64,000 nucleotides of DNA from Caldisphaera lagunensis DSM 15908. GTDB lineage: Archaea > Thermoproteota > Thermoprotei_A > Sulfolobales > Acidilobaceae. Numbering within the stretch: position 1 is the stretch's first letter; each line of letters starts with the position of its first letter. The position numbers and the translations under genes are program-made. The stretch is taken from positions 1-64,000 of the forward strand of contig NC_019791.1 in NCBI RefSeq assembly GCF_000317795.1. The letters run 5' to 3'. Below, piece by piece: positions 53,780-63,100 of this stretch. Under the pieces are notes generated by a model, which was not told the origin of the DNA, did not search any database, and worked only from the letters and a program-made list of their open reading frames with translations.

Positions 53780-54280
53780 TTAAGTGTTTTGAATTTCTTT
53801 TAAAGATATTTTAAGTTTATTCATATCATCAATTAATTCATCTTCGCTAACCTGGGGTCTTCCTTTCATGGCTAAAGACTTAAAATCTTCAATCCTTGCT
53901 AGTAAAACATCTGATGAAACCTTTGGAAATCCTTGATACGCATCCATAACGGAAAAGTATTTATCATTAATATCTCCATCTCTAATAGGTACAAGTATTA
54001 AATGATAATGGGGGACTCTTAAACCTCTAGCTATTAAGGCAATTGCTTTTGGATTGAATGCCTTTATCATGGCTTTTCCAATGATATTTACTGTTTTATA
54101 GAAACTGTATATCAGATCATCAGGCATCTCATAAAAGAAGACAAAATGTTTCTTTGGTATTACTAACGTTTGTCCTTTGGACATAGGATATATATCCATA
54201 ATTACCATTATCTTATCATCTGAATAAACAGTATAGGATTTTTCTTCTCCCTTAGCTATCCTACAAAAAACATCCTCCAT
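53780..54280 (-). CDS. HIT-like protein with altered triad
   Basis: 166 residues of the HIT fold: the N-terminal FCRIAKGEEKSYTVYSD and GQTLVIPKKH blocks are typical. The triad region reads PHYHLILVPI: His91 and His93 (the latter at the nucleophile position) are present, but the third His is replaced by Ile95. Activity may be changed or limited to fewer substrates. It starts five bases after the stop of the CoA-transferase B-like gene, so it belongs to that operon. Confidence 0.83.
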   Translation of the reverse strand: MEDVFCRIAKGEEKSYTVYSDDKIMVIMDIYPMSKGQTLVIPKKHFVFFYEMPDDLIYSFYKTVNIIGKAMIKAFNPKAIALIARGLRVPHYHLILVPIRDGDINDKYFSVMDAYQGFPKVSSDVLLARIEDFKSLAMKGRPQVSEDELIDDMNKLKISLKEIQNT

Positions 54281-54285
54281 AATTC

Positions 54286-55032
54286 TTACCCGTAGTTTTC
54301 TTCATATCTTAATCCATTTGGATCTGCCTTATTAATTACATTTAATTCCTCTTCATTTAATTCTTTGATTATATCAACCTTATCTGGAACAGAAATCTTC
54401 ATTCCACCAGTATTTAATACTTGTTCAACATCATAACCTTGGAATACAGCTCTTAATATTGGTCCATTTTTTGTAAATTCTATCAATGCCCTATTTGTGC
54501 ATAATACTGTCTTCAAATTATTATCTATTCTCATTTTACCATTACCAGTTATGAAATCAACTTTCTTCACTAATACTCTAGGATCATGTCTTGCCCAAAT
54601 TACTATCTTTTTGACAATAGGATATAAATATGCAGTTGCTGCACCCCCTGGTAACTTAACCTTTGGATTATCATAACTACCTATTGATGTTAAATTTATA
54701 TTGGCGTATTCATCAATTTGAGCAGTTCCAAAATACATTAAATCCATTTTACCTTTTGCAGCCAAATCAAATGCATCAATAGTTGTAACAGTAGCAATAC
54801 CACTGCTTTCTGAATGAGGATCCCCAGTTGAAGGTCTAATTAATACTTGGCTTGCATCAACAAGAAATGGTTCTGCTACACTATGAAATATAAAGTCTTT
54901 TTTAAGATATAATGATGCATATACCATAGCTAATTGTGGTAATATGCTATCCAATCCATGATATACGTAATCTTTATCCTCAATAAAACTACCCATGCAT
55001 TTTATCATTAGATCAGTCGGCCTTGCTGACAT
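54286..55032 (-). CDS. CoA-transferase-like beta subunit (GctB/IpdB type)
   Basis: About 248 residues that match the glutaconate CoA-transferase B/IpdB group, for example GTAQIDEYANINLTSIGSYDNPKVKLPGGAA. At the position of the catalytic glutamate (VESG in GctB) this protein reads FHSV, with His in place of Glu. That loss is known from IpdAB, which is a ring-cleaving hydrolase rather than a transferase. The start ATG at 55032 follows GGTGG and overlaps the upstream stop as TAATG. A GTG at 55041 is an alternative. Confidence 0.83.
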   Translation of the reverse strand: MSARPTDLMIKCMGSFIEDKDYVYHGLDSILPQLAMVYASLYLKKDFIFHSVAEPFLVDASQVLIRPSTGDPHSESSGIATVTTIDAFDLAAKGKMDLMYFGTAQIDEYANINLTSIGSYDNPKVKLPGGAATAYLYPIVKKIVIWARHDPRVLVKKVDFITGNGKMRIDNNLKTVLCTNRALIEFTKNGPILRAVFQGYDVEQVLNTGGMKISVPDKVDIIKELNEEELNVINKADPNGLRYEENYG

Positions 55033-55856
55033 TAATACCACCTTTTTAATAAATTATTGTTTATCCATTCAATTGCCTTACCATCTTTAGCATAATTATA
55101 ATATTCATTTATTGCTTTATAATCTGCCTCATACATTGTATACATACCTGTTGGCCATGCACCATTTTTAGAATGAATTACGGCATCAACATGAATCGAA
55201 GTTGAAGATAATTGCTCGGTATTTCTTTTCTTTAGTTCTTCTTTGTCAACAATCCTTTCAGCTGTAATAATAACCTTCTTTGCTGCCCTTATCTTTAATT
55301 CGTCTTCATATCTAGGTCCTAAAATGACTGAATTCCCATATTCATCGCTCATATGTACATGAATTATAGCAACATCAGGTTCGATTGCTTTTATGATTGC
55401 AATATCTTCATTTGTAAATGGATCTTTAATAATTTTCCAAGTACCTCTTTTTTCATGAATATTAACGAGATCTGATCCAATTATACCTCTAACTGGCATA
55501 AAGGGAACTCCTTGAGCTCCTGCTCTAAATCCTGCTATTATTGCCCCACAAGTATCTTCCAAATAATCAACTTGCTTTCTTTCTGCTGCTTTTCTAACAT
55601 TTGGGGATAAACCAAAATGCTCAAATGTGGCCATTGCAGCCCTAATCATTTTTAGTTTATTTGATGCTGTTAAAACGTCTAAACCAAATCCTGGTTCTCT
55701 ATCAACAAAAGATAAATCCTTTTTATCCGATTTTATTAATGCTGAAATAAAGCTCATAGGATTTCTAAAAAATGTTATACCGCTAATTGTTATTAAATCC
55801 CCGTTGTTAATTAAATCTACTGCTTCATTTAAATTCATAATCTTGCTAGTGGGCAT
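55032..55856 (-). CDS. CoA-transferase-like alpha subunit (GctA/IpdA type)
   Basis: 274 residues of the CoA-transferase family I alpha subunit. Recognisable parts are the N-terminal AVDLINNGDLITISG, the GAIIAGFRAGAQGVPFMPVRGIIGSDL segment, and AIIHVHMSDEYGNSVILGPRYEDEL. It pairs with the beta-like subunit directly downstream. The actual reaction depends on the partner, which lacks the catalytic Glu. The three-gene unit is alpha, beta, HIT-like. Confidence 0.85.
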   Translation of the reverse strand: MPTSKIMNLNEAVDLINNGDLITISGITFFRNPMSFISALIKSDKKDLSFVDREPGFGLDVLTASNKLKMIRAAMATFEHFGLSPNVRKAAERKQVDYLEDTCGAIIAGFRAGAQGVPFMPVRGIIGSDLVNIHEKRGTWKIIKDPFTNEDIAIIKAIEPDVAIIHVHMSDEYGNSVILGPRYEDELKIRAAKKVIITAERIVDKEELKKRNTEQLSSTSIHVDAVIHSKNGAWPTGMYTMYEADYKAINEYYNYAKDGKAIEWINNNLLKRWY

Positions 55857-56266
55857 ATTAACCTACCTATTTTTATTGTATTCGCTAAAGTATTTATCTT
55901 TTTTTAATTCAAAATATTTAATGGTATATAGAAAACCACTCCGATCTTTAATATGGAGTATTTACATATCATGATGGGGATTTCTTGTTTCTTAGAAAGA
56001 TGTTGATTTCTCTCAACTAAAAGATCTTATTAATGTAAAAGTTTTGTTATATTCCATATGCAAGAAAGGTTAGGGAGGATTTGCTTTCTCAGGCTTAAAG
56101 TTTTTACTCTTAAGGATACGGGCCAATTATCTCAGCCAAGGCCTAATTTGGTTATCATTTTCTCTCCCACAAAAACCTTTCCATAAGGACCATCAATACT
56201 TCTCTAAAGATTTTTTATGAAGATTCTAGATCATCTTTCTAACTATTTAATAAAAATACTATTTGC
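55857..56266. other. Gene-free stretch, probably decayed
   Basis: About 410 bases. On the minus strand near 56110-56200 protein-like runs in different frames (IDGPYGKVFVGEKMITKLGLG, then AEIIGPYP) suggest a frameshifted gene remnant that I cannot identify. Stops interrupt all frames. The promoter of the CoA-transferase-like operon is expected near 55870-55930. Confidence 0.4.
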
Positions 56267-57022
56267 TCATATTCCCTTAAATTTTGGTTCTCTTTTCTCT
56301 CTAAATGATAACACTCCTTCTCTAAAATCTTTAGTTGTACCCACATATTCTTGTATAGACAACTCATAATCTAAAAATCTTTCAAGATCTGAATAAAGAA
56401 CAAAGTTTGCCTGCTTTTTCCCACCTATATAAGATTGGAATGGTCCATTTGCTATCATTTTGGCAAACTTTTTGGCTTCTTGTAAGGGATCTTCAACTAT
56501 TTTTAATAATCCCCACTTTTCCGCATCTTCAGCAGAAAATTCTCCTCCTAACACAGTTAATTCATATGCTTTTTGATCCTTCACATGCTTCAAAAGGAAA
56601 TAAGCTACACCAGTATCTGGGGCTAAGCCTATTCTCTGGAATGCTGTTATAAATCTAGTTTCTTTCTTTGCATATCTAAAATCTGTAGATAGAACAATGC
56701 CAATACAAGCTCCTGCAACAACCCCATTTATAGCAGCAATATAAATTTTATTTGAAAATCTTATCTCTTTTATAATTGGGTGAAATGATAACTTTAAATC
56801 TCTCCCTATATCTTCAACTTCTTCGCTAACATCAGCCCCAGAACAAAAAGCCCTTCCTTCTCCTGTAATTATCACTGTTCTAATATTAGGATTTTCATTT
56901 ACCTCTCTAAGTTTTTGTACTAATTCATATCCAGTTTGAAAATTTATTGCATTTAATTTTTCAGGTCTACTTATTGCTATTATTGCATATTTTTCATCAT
57001 CGTATTTTTCAACTTTTATCAT
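56267..57022 (-). CDS. Enoyl-CoA hydratase/isomerase (crotonase) family
   Basis: About 251 residues with both oxyanion-hole segments, AFCSGADV and AAINGVVAGACIGI, and the RIGLAPDTG segment. The Asp in LAPD, rather than the usual Glu pair of enoyl-CoA hydratase, resembles PaaG-type isomerases. It acts on an enoyl- or related CoA ester. The start ATG at 57022 follows GGTGAT; an upstream ATG at 57040 is less likely. It lies alone between two gene-free regions. Confidence 0.86.
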   Translation of the reverse strand: MIKVEKYDDEKYAIIAISRPEKLNAINFQTGYELVQKLREVNENPNIRTVIITGEGRAFCSGADVSEEVEDIGRDLKLSFHPIIKEIRFSNKIYIAAINGVVAGACIGIVLSTDFRYAKKETRFITAFQRIGLAPDTGVAYFLLKHVKDQKAYELTVLGGEFSAEDAEKWGLLKIVEDPLQEAKKFAKMIANGPFQSYIGGKKQANFVLYSDLERFLDYELSIQEYVGTTKDFREGVLSFREKREPKFKGI

Positions 57023-57278
57023 TATATCACCAGATTTCATTTATTTTTAATTATTTCTTCACAATTTATATTGTTTTTGAAAGGGAAATAAAGTTTTTTG
57101 ATTAATAATATGCATAAAATTATAATCAATGTTATATTATTAGATTTAATTAAGATTTATAATTAATTAAGTAAAAATTCTAAAAATTAGCTTTTTTCTT
57201 ATAAAATATACGTTGCAAATAAAAGATAAATACTATCAGGGGGGCTAATATTTATTTATCTTATTTTTCCTGGATAAC

Positions 57279-57392
57279 TTAAGATCCGCCTTTCCATAAT
57301 GAAATAAAGTATTGCCTTAATTTAAAAAATGGATATTCATCTTCTCTCATAGGAACATCGTCTATAGGGGTAAGGTGGCATGCTTTTTTATC
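57279..57392 (-). pseudogene. Possible C-terminal gene fragment
   Basis: On the minus strand 37 codons are open and end in TAA, with a protein-like peptide including LTPIDDVPMREDEYPFFK and a C-terminus WKGGS. A stop directly precedes it and there is no start codon at the front, so it looks like the surviving tail of a deleted or shifted gene. The family is not recognised. Confidence 0.35.
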
Positions 57393-57715
57393 TTAACTTT
57401 TTTGTAAAGTATTTTAAATAACATAATAAAAAATAAAAATTTATAGACATCTTTAAAAAATAGTTAAAATAGGCTTGAAGATAAAAGCAGTTAAAGCTAT
57501 TAGAAGAAAAATTTTAGGTAAGATGTGTTTTTATCCTAAGCAGCTTTATTGTCAATATTATAGCAATTCCAGGTTTTATTAATTTAAGAAGGATAAGAAA
57601 AGAAAAATTGATTAAATGATGTTTATTATATTATAAAGAACCTGATTGGATAAACTTAACACTAAAAAGCATTCAATTTAGCTAGCGAATATACACTAAT
57701 TGATTAATTTAATGA

Positions 57716-57865
57716 AGAAACAGCAAAAATGGAGATCTATCATCTAGGCTTCCTATAAAAATTATTAAACAATCCCCACTAGGATGGCATATTGCTAGAA
57801 ATGAAGCTTCAAGGCATGTTAACTATAAATATGTTAATAGAGGATTCTCATTTTATTGCAACTGA
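57716..57865 (+). pseudogene. Possible internal gene fragment
   Basis: A 49-codon open stretch on the plus strand, bounded by stops and without a start codon, encodes a globular-looking peptide with GWHIARNEASRHVNYKYV. Flanking frames also show scattered protein-like runs. It may be part of a decayed gene; no family is recognised. Confidence 0.3.
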
Positions 57866-57973
57866 TAAATTAACTATGACAGAAATGCACCTTTATCCCC
57901 TTAAGCTCCATCAAGTTAAAAAGCGTATGTAAAAATTAGATAAAAATATTGAATTATATTATATATTAAAATT

Positions 57974-58324
57974 TTATTTATTGATGAGAGCAAATATTCC
58001 AGCTAATAGCAATAAGATAAATCCTATCCCAAATCCTCCAAAGAAGAGAGGCAAAGAGAAGAATGAAGCTAATATTAGCAAAATTCCAGCAGCTATTTTA
58101 TCATTAATTGCTAAACCTATCAAGGCTAATACAGCTGTTATAATAAAGAATACTAAAGGAAACATCATGAATGAATAACCAAACATCATATAATGATTAC
58201 CATAGTATCCCATCATGCCATATGGAAAATAATATGGAGTTACTAATGCAAACAATGAAATTATTATTGTTAAAATACCTACTATTATCAATCCTATAAT
58301 TCCTAATATTTTATATGTTTCCAA
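57974..58324 (-). CDS. Methionine/tyrosine-rich membrane protein
   Basis: 116 residues with about four hydrophobic helices. The first extramembrane loop is rich in Met, Tyr, His and Gly (PYGMMGYYGNHYMMFGYSFMM), a composition seen in metal-binding loops, though a copper role is a guess. The family is not recognised. GGTGA precedes the ATG on the minus strand. It is separated by 51 bases from homoserine dehydrogenase upstream. Confidence 0.66.
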   Translation of the reverse strand: METYKILGIIGLIIVGILTIIISLFALVTPYYFPYGMMGYYGNHYMMFGYSFMMFPLVFFIITAVLALIGLAINDKIAAGILLILASFFSLPLFFGGFGIGFILLLLAGIFALINK

Positions 58325-58375
58325 TTTTTCACCTATTAATAATATATTCAGGTGACTATTAAATTTTCACATAGA

Positions 58376-59338
58376 TTAATAATTTTTTTCATGGAATTCA
58401 TATAAATCAGTTATCATAGCTCTTGCAGTATTTAAAGCTGGTCCAGCAGGACCAGTTAATGTGATGATATTATCTTCATCTATGACAAAACTTATGCAAT
58501 TATAATTACCAGAAACCTTTGCTAAAGGTGATTCATAATCTACTTCTTCTAAACCAACCTTTGTTTTATTTTTGTTATAAGATGCTATATATTTTATTTT
58601 CCTGCCTTTCTCTATAGCATTTCTAATGTCTTTCTCATCAATGCTTAATAATGATTCCCTTTTAACATCATTTATCGTTGATTTTATGCCCAATGTATTT
58701 AATATAATAACAATCTTTGCTGCAGCATCAAAACCCTCAATATCTATTTTAGGATCTGGTTCAACTAAACCTAATCTTTTAACTTCTTCCAATGCCTTTT
58801 CAAATGTGTAACCTTTTTCAATTAAACTTAAAATATAATTTGTTGTTGCATTTAATACAGCTTTTATTTCTTTTATGTTTCTACCTTTTAGTCCTTTTGC
58901 GACATCAGTAGCAGGAGTGCCTGCCATTACAGTAGCTCTATAACCAAAGAATAACCTATTTTTGTTTGCCTCATTTATCAAATTTTCATAGTTTAATGAT
59001 AATCCTGTTTTATCTGCAGTAATGATATTTATTCTATTGCTTAGTAGTTTATTGTAAATTGTTAAATTTGGCTCCCCATTATAATAAGAGGGGGGAATTG
59101 TTACAAAAGCTATATCGATATCTAATTCTTTTAACACATCTTCTAATAAACTTTCTTCATGTTTATAATTTGGGTATGATTTAATTAATTCTTTTAGCCA
59201 TGATTTCCAATTTGAATTATTTTTAAAAAATCCTTTTGTAGTTATTACACCAATTATTTCTACCATGTCTAGTTTAATCAATTCTTCTGCAAGTGTTCTT
59301 CCTACATTACCAAAACCAATTAAAATTGCTTTTTTCAT
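58376..59338 (-). CDS. hom: Homoserine dehydrogenase
   Basis: 320 residues. The NAD(P)-binding GFGNVGRTL opens the protein; the central ATTNYILSLIEKGYTFEKALEEVKRLGLVEPDPKIDIEGFDAAAKIVI is the homoserine dehydrogenase signature. There is no C-terminal ACT domain, so simple feedback control by that domain is not expected. It reduces aspartate semialdehyde to homoserine for threonine and methionine synthesis. The hps gene lies upstream at a 21-base distance, so cotranscription is likely. Confidence 0.93.
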   Translation of the reverse strand: MKKAILIGFGNVGRTLAEELIKLDMVEIIGVITTKGFFKNNSNWKSWLKELIKSYPNYKHEESLLEDVLKELDIDIAFVTIPPSYYNGEPNLTIYNKLLSNRINIITADKTGLSLNYENLINEANKNRLFFGYRATVMAGTPATDVAKGLKGRNIKEIKAVLNATTNYILSLIEKGYTFEKALEEVKRLGLVEPDPKIDIEGFDAAAKIVIILNTLGIKSTINDVKRESLLSIDEKDIRNAIEKGRKIKYIASYNKNKTKVGLEEVDYESPLAKVSGNYNCISFVIDEDNIITLTGPAGPALNTARAMITDLYEFHEKNY

Positions 59339-59359
59339 TTTGATCCCTTAACGTGTAGT

Positions 59360-60058
59360 TTAGCATTTTGAGTTCAAATTTTTAATAGCTAAATTCGTTG
59401 CATAGCTTGGATCCTTTGCCTTAGTTATCCCTCCTCCGATTATAATGATATCAGCCCCAGCAGATGCTATGGAAGAAACCTCTTCAGGTTTTATTCCTCC
59501 TGCAACAGCGATGATTCCACCAAAACTCTCTTTCATTTTCTTTATAAGATCTAAGGCCTTTCCTGCAGTTAATCCTAGCTTTACTTGCACATCAATACCT
59601 ATATGCAACAAGGCAACATGAACCTTAGCATCTTTTAATTTCTTTATTCCCTGCTCAATATTATCAACACCTATAAGATCTCCATAAACGGCTCCTCCCC
59701 ATTTGTTTGCTTCTTCAACTGTTTCCTTTATTGTTTCCAAATTTGTTAAAGCAGAAACTGAGACAGCATCTGCTCCATTAGAAAAAGCTAAGTTTGCTTC
59801 TAATGCACCTACATCCATTATTTTCAAATCCGCAAAAACTAAATGATTGCCATTAAATGAACGCAATATTTTAACAGAATTAATTCCATATGATTTTATT
59901 AAGGGGGTACCCGCTTCTAAGATTAAGTTTTCCTTTCTCTCAACACTAGATGCAATTGATATAGCAGGATTTATATCTATAAAATCAAGAGCAATTTGCA
60001 ATAATTTATTACATTTTTCTACTCTCTCTACCAAGCTCATTACCAAGTTATTCACCAT
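59360..60058 (-). CDS. hps: 3-hexulose-6-phosphate synthase
   Basis: 232 residues of the OMP-decarboxylase superfamily. ALDFIDINPA, EAGTPLIKSYG, and the ADLKIMDVG (D-x-K-x2-D) active site with GALEANLAFSNGADAVSV match hexulose-phosphate synthases rather than orotidylate decarboxylase. In archaea lacking the oxidative pentose pathway it works in reverse with HPI to make ribulose 5-phosphate from fructose 6-phosphate. No HPI gene is adjacent. The first ATG is used here; an internal ATG at codon 7 is an alternative. Confidence 0.9.
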   Translation of the reverse strand: MVNNLVMSLVERVEKCNKLLQIALDFIDINPAISIASSVERKENLILEAGTPLIKSYGINSVKILRSFNGNHLVFADLKIMDVGALEANLAFSNGADAVSVSALTNLETIKETVEEANKWGGAVYGDLIGVDNIEQGIKKLKDAKVHVALLHIGIDVQVKLGLTAGKALDLIKKMKESFGGIIAVAGGIKPEEVSSIASAGADIIIIGGGITKAKDPSYATNLAIKNLNSKC

Positions 60059-60135
60059 TAGTCTAATATACTTTTTAACTTAAAAACGATTTCTTAGTTA
60101 TATAGTTATTTTATTTTGAAATTTTTAGTAGATAA

Positions 60136-60144
60136 ATTTATAAA
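60136..60144 (+). promoter_or_regulatory. TATA box for the sedolisin gene
   Basis: ATTTATAAA lies about 45 bases upstream of the GTG start and is followed by a short leader with AGGTGAT, the ribosome-binding site. Confidence 0.55.
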
Positions 60145-60185
60145 GCTTTATTTAACAAATAATAGACATGGCTAGGTGATTTGTA

Positions 60186-63100
60186 GTGGGAAATATATTA
60201 AAATCATTTTTGAAACTATCTTCTATTGGGCTTATAATGGTCTTCATTATTTCTGCAATTAGTCCTTTAACATTTGCTTTAACGAATAATGCTAACAATA
60301 ATACATACTATTACGGTTCATCTTTAAATGGAACATTTATAAGTGATTTACCATCTAATACAATGATAAGTTTTTCAATATTTTTACCTCCAAGAAATTA
60401 TAATTATTTGATTTTTATTGCACAACAAGTTTCTAATAAACAAATGAAACCTTTATCGAGAAATGATGTTTTAAACATGTTTGCTCCTTCATCTCAAGAA
60501 TTTAATGAAATTCTTAATACATTAAAATCTGATGGATTTATTATAACATATCAAAGCCCAGATAGATTTTCTATAATGGTAGAAGCACCTGCTTATTTAG
60601 TTGAAAAATTATTTAATATTAAACTTGGGTTATATAAGAGCTATAATGGAGAAATATATTATGCACCTGTTAATACTCCAAAGATACCATCTTTCTTATC
60701 AAATACGTTGATATTTGGTTTAAATAACTACACAAGTTTTGTTGCACCTCATATAATTGCAGGAAAAATTGTTAACAAATATTTCGTGCCAAATGCATCA
60801 AATAAATTATATGCATTATATGTTAAGAAAAACCAATTAGCAGGCGCATTTACATATTATACACCAGGAGACTTCGAAGGAGCTTATAATGTAACAAACA
60901 TAATGAAATATAGTAATAAATCTTCAATTGCAATAATAGATGCTTATGGAGATCCATTAATATACCAAGATATACAAGAATTTGATTCTATGTTTAATTT
61001 ACCTCCTGCAAATTTAACAGTAATACCAATAGGACCGTATCACCCCAGCTTAGGAATTTTACCTGGATGGGATATTGAGACCGCATTAGATGTTGAGGCA
61101 GCTCAATCTATGGCACCTTATGCTCATATTTATTTAGTTGTAGCATCTAATCCAATGAATGCACTATTTGAAGCAATAGATTATGTTGTTAGTGAAAACT
61201 TAGCTAACACAGTTTCAATGAGTTGGGGTTCAACAGAAAATACTATTGCTTTAACAGGCTTCTATACTTCAAATCCTCTTTATACAGAAGAACAATTAAA
61301 TTTAGGCTATGCATATGCTGATTACTATTTTGCCTTAGGAAGTGCAGAAGGTATTTCATTCTTTGCATCTAGTGGTGATAACGGAGCATATGATGCAACT
61401 CCTACATTATATGGGGCAGTTTTGTTCCCATCAACTTCACCATTTGTTACAGCTGTTGGAGGAACTTCACTTTTTGTTAATGTAACCTCAGGATATTTGT
61501 CATCCTTGAATTCTACTGGTACATTTGGATATGAAAATGCATGGTCTGTCAGCCCTCTTTATGGGACAAGCGAAGTTGGCTCAACAGGGGGTTATTCTTC
61601 ATTAATACCTAAACCATGGTATCAAATAGGTGTAGTCAATGGAACATTTAGGGCTGTTCCAGATGTTGCAGCTGATGCAAACCCATATACTGGATTTGTT
61701 GAAATTGTCATGGGAAGTTTAACTGTAATAGGGGGAACTAGCCTTGCATCACCTTTATGGGCAGGTATTGCAGCGGATATTGATGGATATTTAAATACGA
61801 GCCTAGGATTACTTAATCCTTTATTATATGATATATATCAAAACAAAACGCTTTATGATATGGCATTCCATCAAATAACTTTTGGATATAATGGTTATTA
61901 TTCAGCAACAAGCGGTTATAATTTGGTAACAGGATTAGGCAGTCCAAATGCAGGTATATTGGCTGAAGCAATAAAAGATATTATTAGTGAACCCCATCTA
62001 GAAGTTTCTGTGACTACAATGCAGCCTGGTTCTACTTATCCATGGTATAATTATAATACATCATTTGAAGTAGTTTCATATATAACTTTCCAGAACGGAA
62101 CTTCAGTAACAACAGGCAGCTTCAACGCTTATATTTATACAGTTAATGGATTATTAGAAAAGGTTCCATTAACATATAATGGACAATATTGGGTTGCAAA
62201 TGTTACTATTGAGCCAGGTAACCCACCTAATACATGGACTATAGTGGTAAATGGTACGTCAAATGATTTAAGTGGGTTAGGAGCAACAGATATAGATGTT
62301 GGTGTAGGATTGGCAATAATTTCTCCATTCACTGCAATGCTTTATCCATTTGGTCCGCCCTTATTCCCAAATACTCCATATCCTATTGAAGTATATGCTA
62401 CATTACCTAATGGTATGCCTGATACTAATTTAACATTAAACGCTTATTTAATAAAGAATGGTGTCACTTATTATAGCACAGAGTTAGTAAATGAAGGAGA
62501 TGGAACTTATGTCGGAAATATCTTTTTACCTTATCCAGATCCACAAGGTGTTTATACATTGCTTGTTAATTCATCTTTAGGTAGCGTTTATACATATGAA
62601 TATTTTGGAGAAGCGATTTATGAAAGCTTTGTTATAACTCCGGTAAATGATGGTTTACCAAGCACTTCACCAGGAGAAACTGTAACATTAGCTGCCCTTG
62701 TATTTAATCCAATTGGTTTGGGAATGTATACAAGTAATGTTTTTGCTAATATATATAATTTATCTGGCTATTTAGTTGCTCAAATCCCCTTAACTCCAAC
62801 TGCTTCTGGATTACAAGTTGGATCTTACACAATACCAGCTAATTTATCTCCAGGTTTCTATAATGTTGTGTTCGTTTCAAGTGAAAATACATCAATAAGT
62901 CCATTATTTGGTTATGCAAATCAATCTTTCTTGGTTGCTCCATCAGGTCTGCAAACAACAATAAATGCTGTAAGCATTGCTTATGAAGGGCAATCTATAG
63001 ATATATATGCAAATATAACATACCCTAATGGGACAGAGGTTAAATTTGGAACATTTACAGCAACTCTAATACCTGATCAATATTATTCGTCATTATTAAC

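Larger units (their letters stand above)
57023..57973. other. 950-base region without intact gene
   Basis: The longest empty stretch in the window. Two open stretches inside look like remnants of genes and are listed separately (57279-57392 and 57716-57865). A G run (GGGGGG) lies at about 57240. The sequence shows no tRNA, repeat array or transposase. The promoters of the crotonase gene lie at its left end. Confidence 0.5.
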
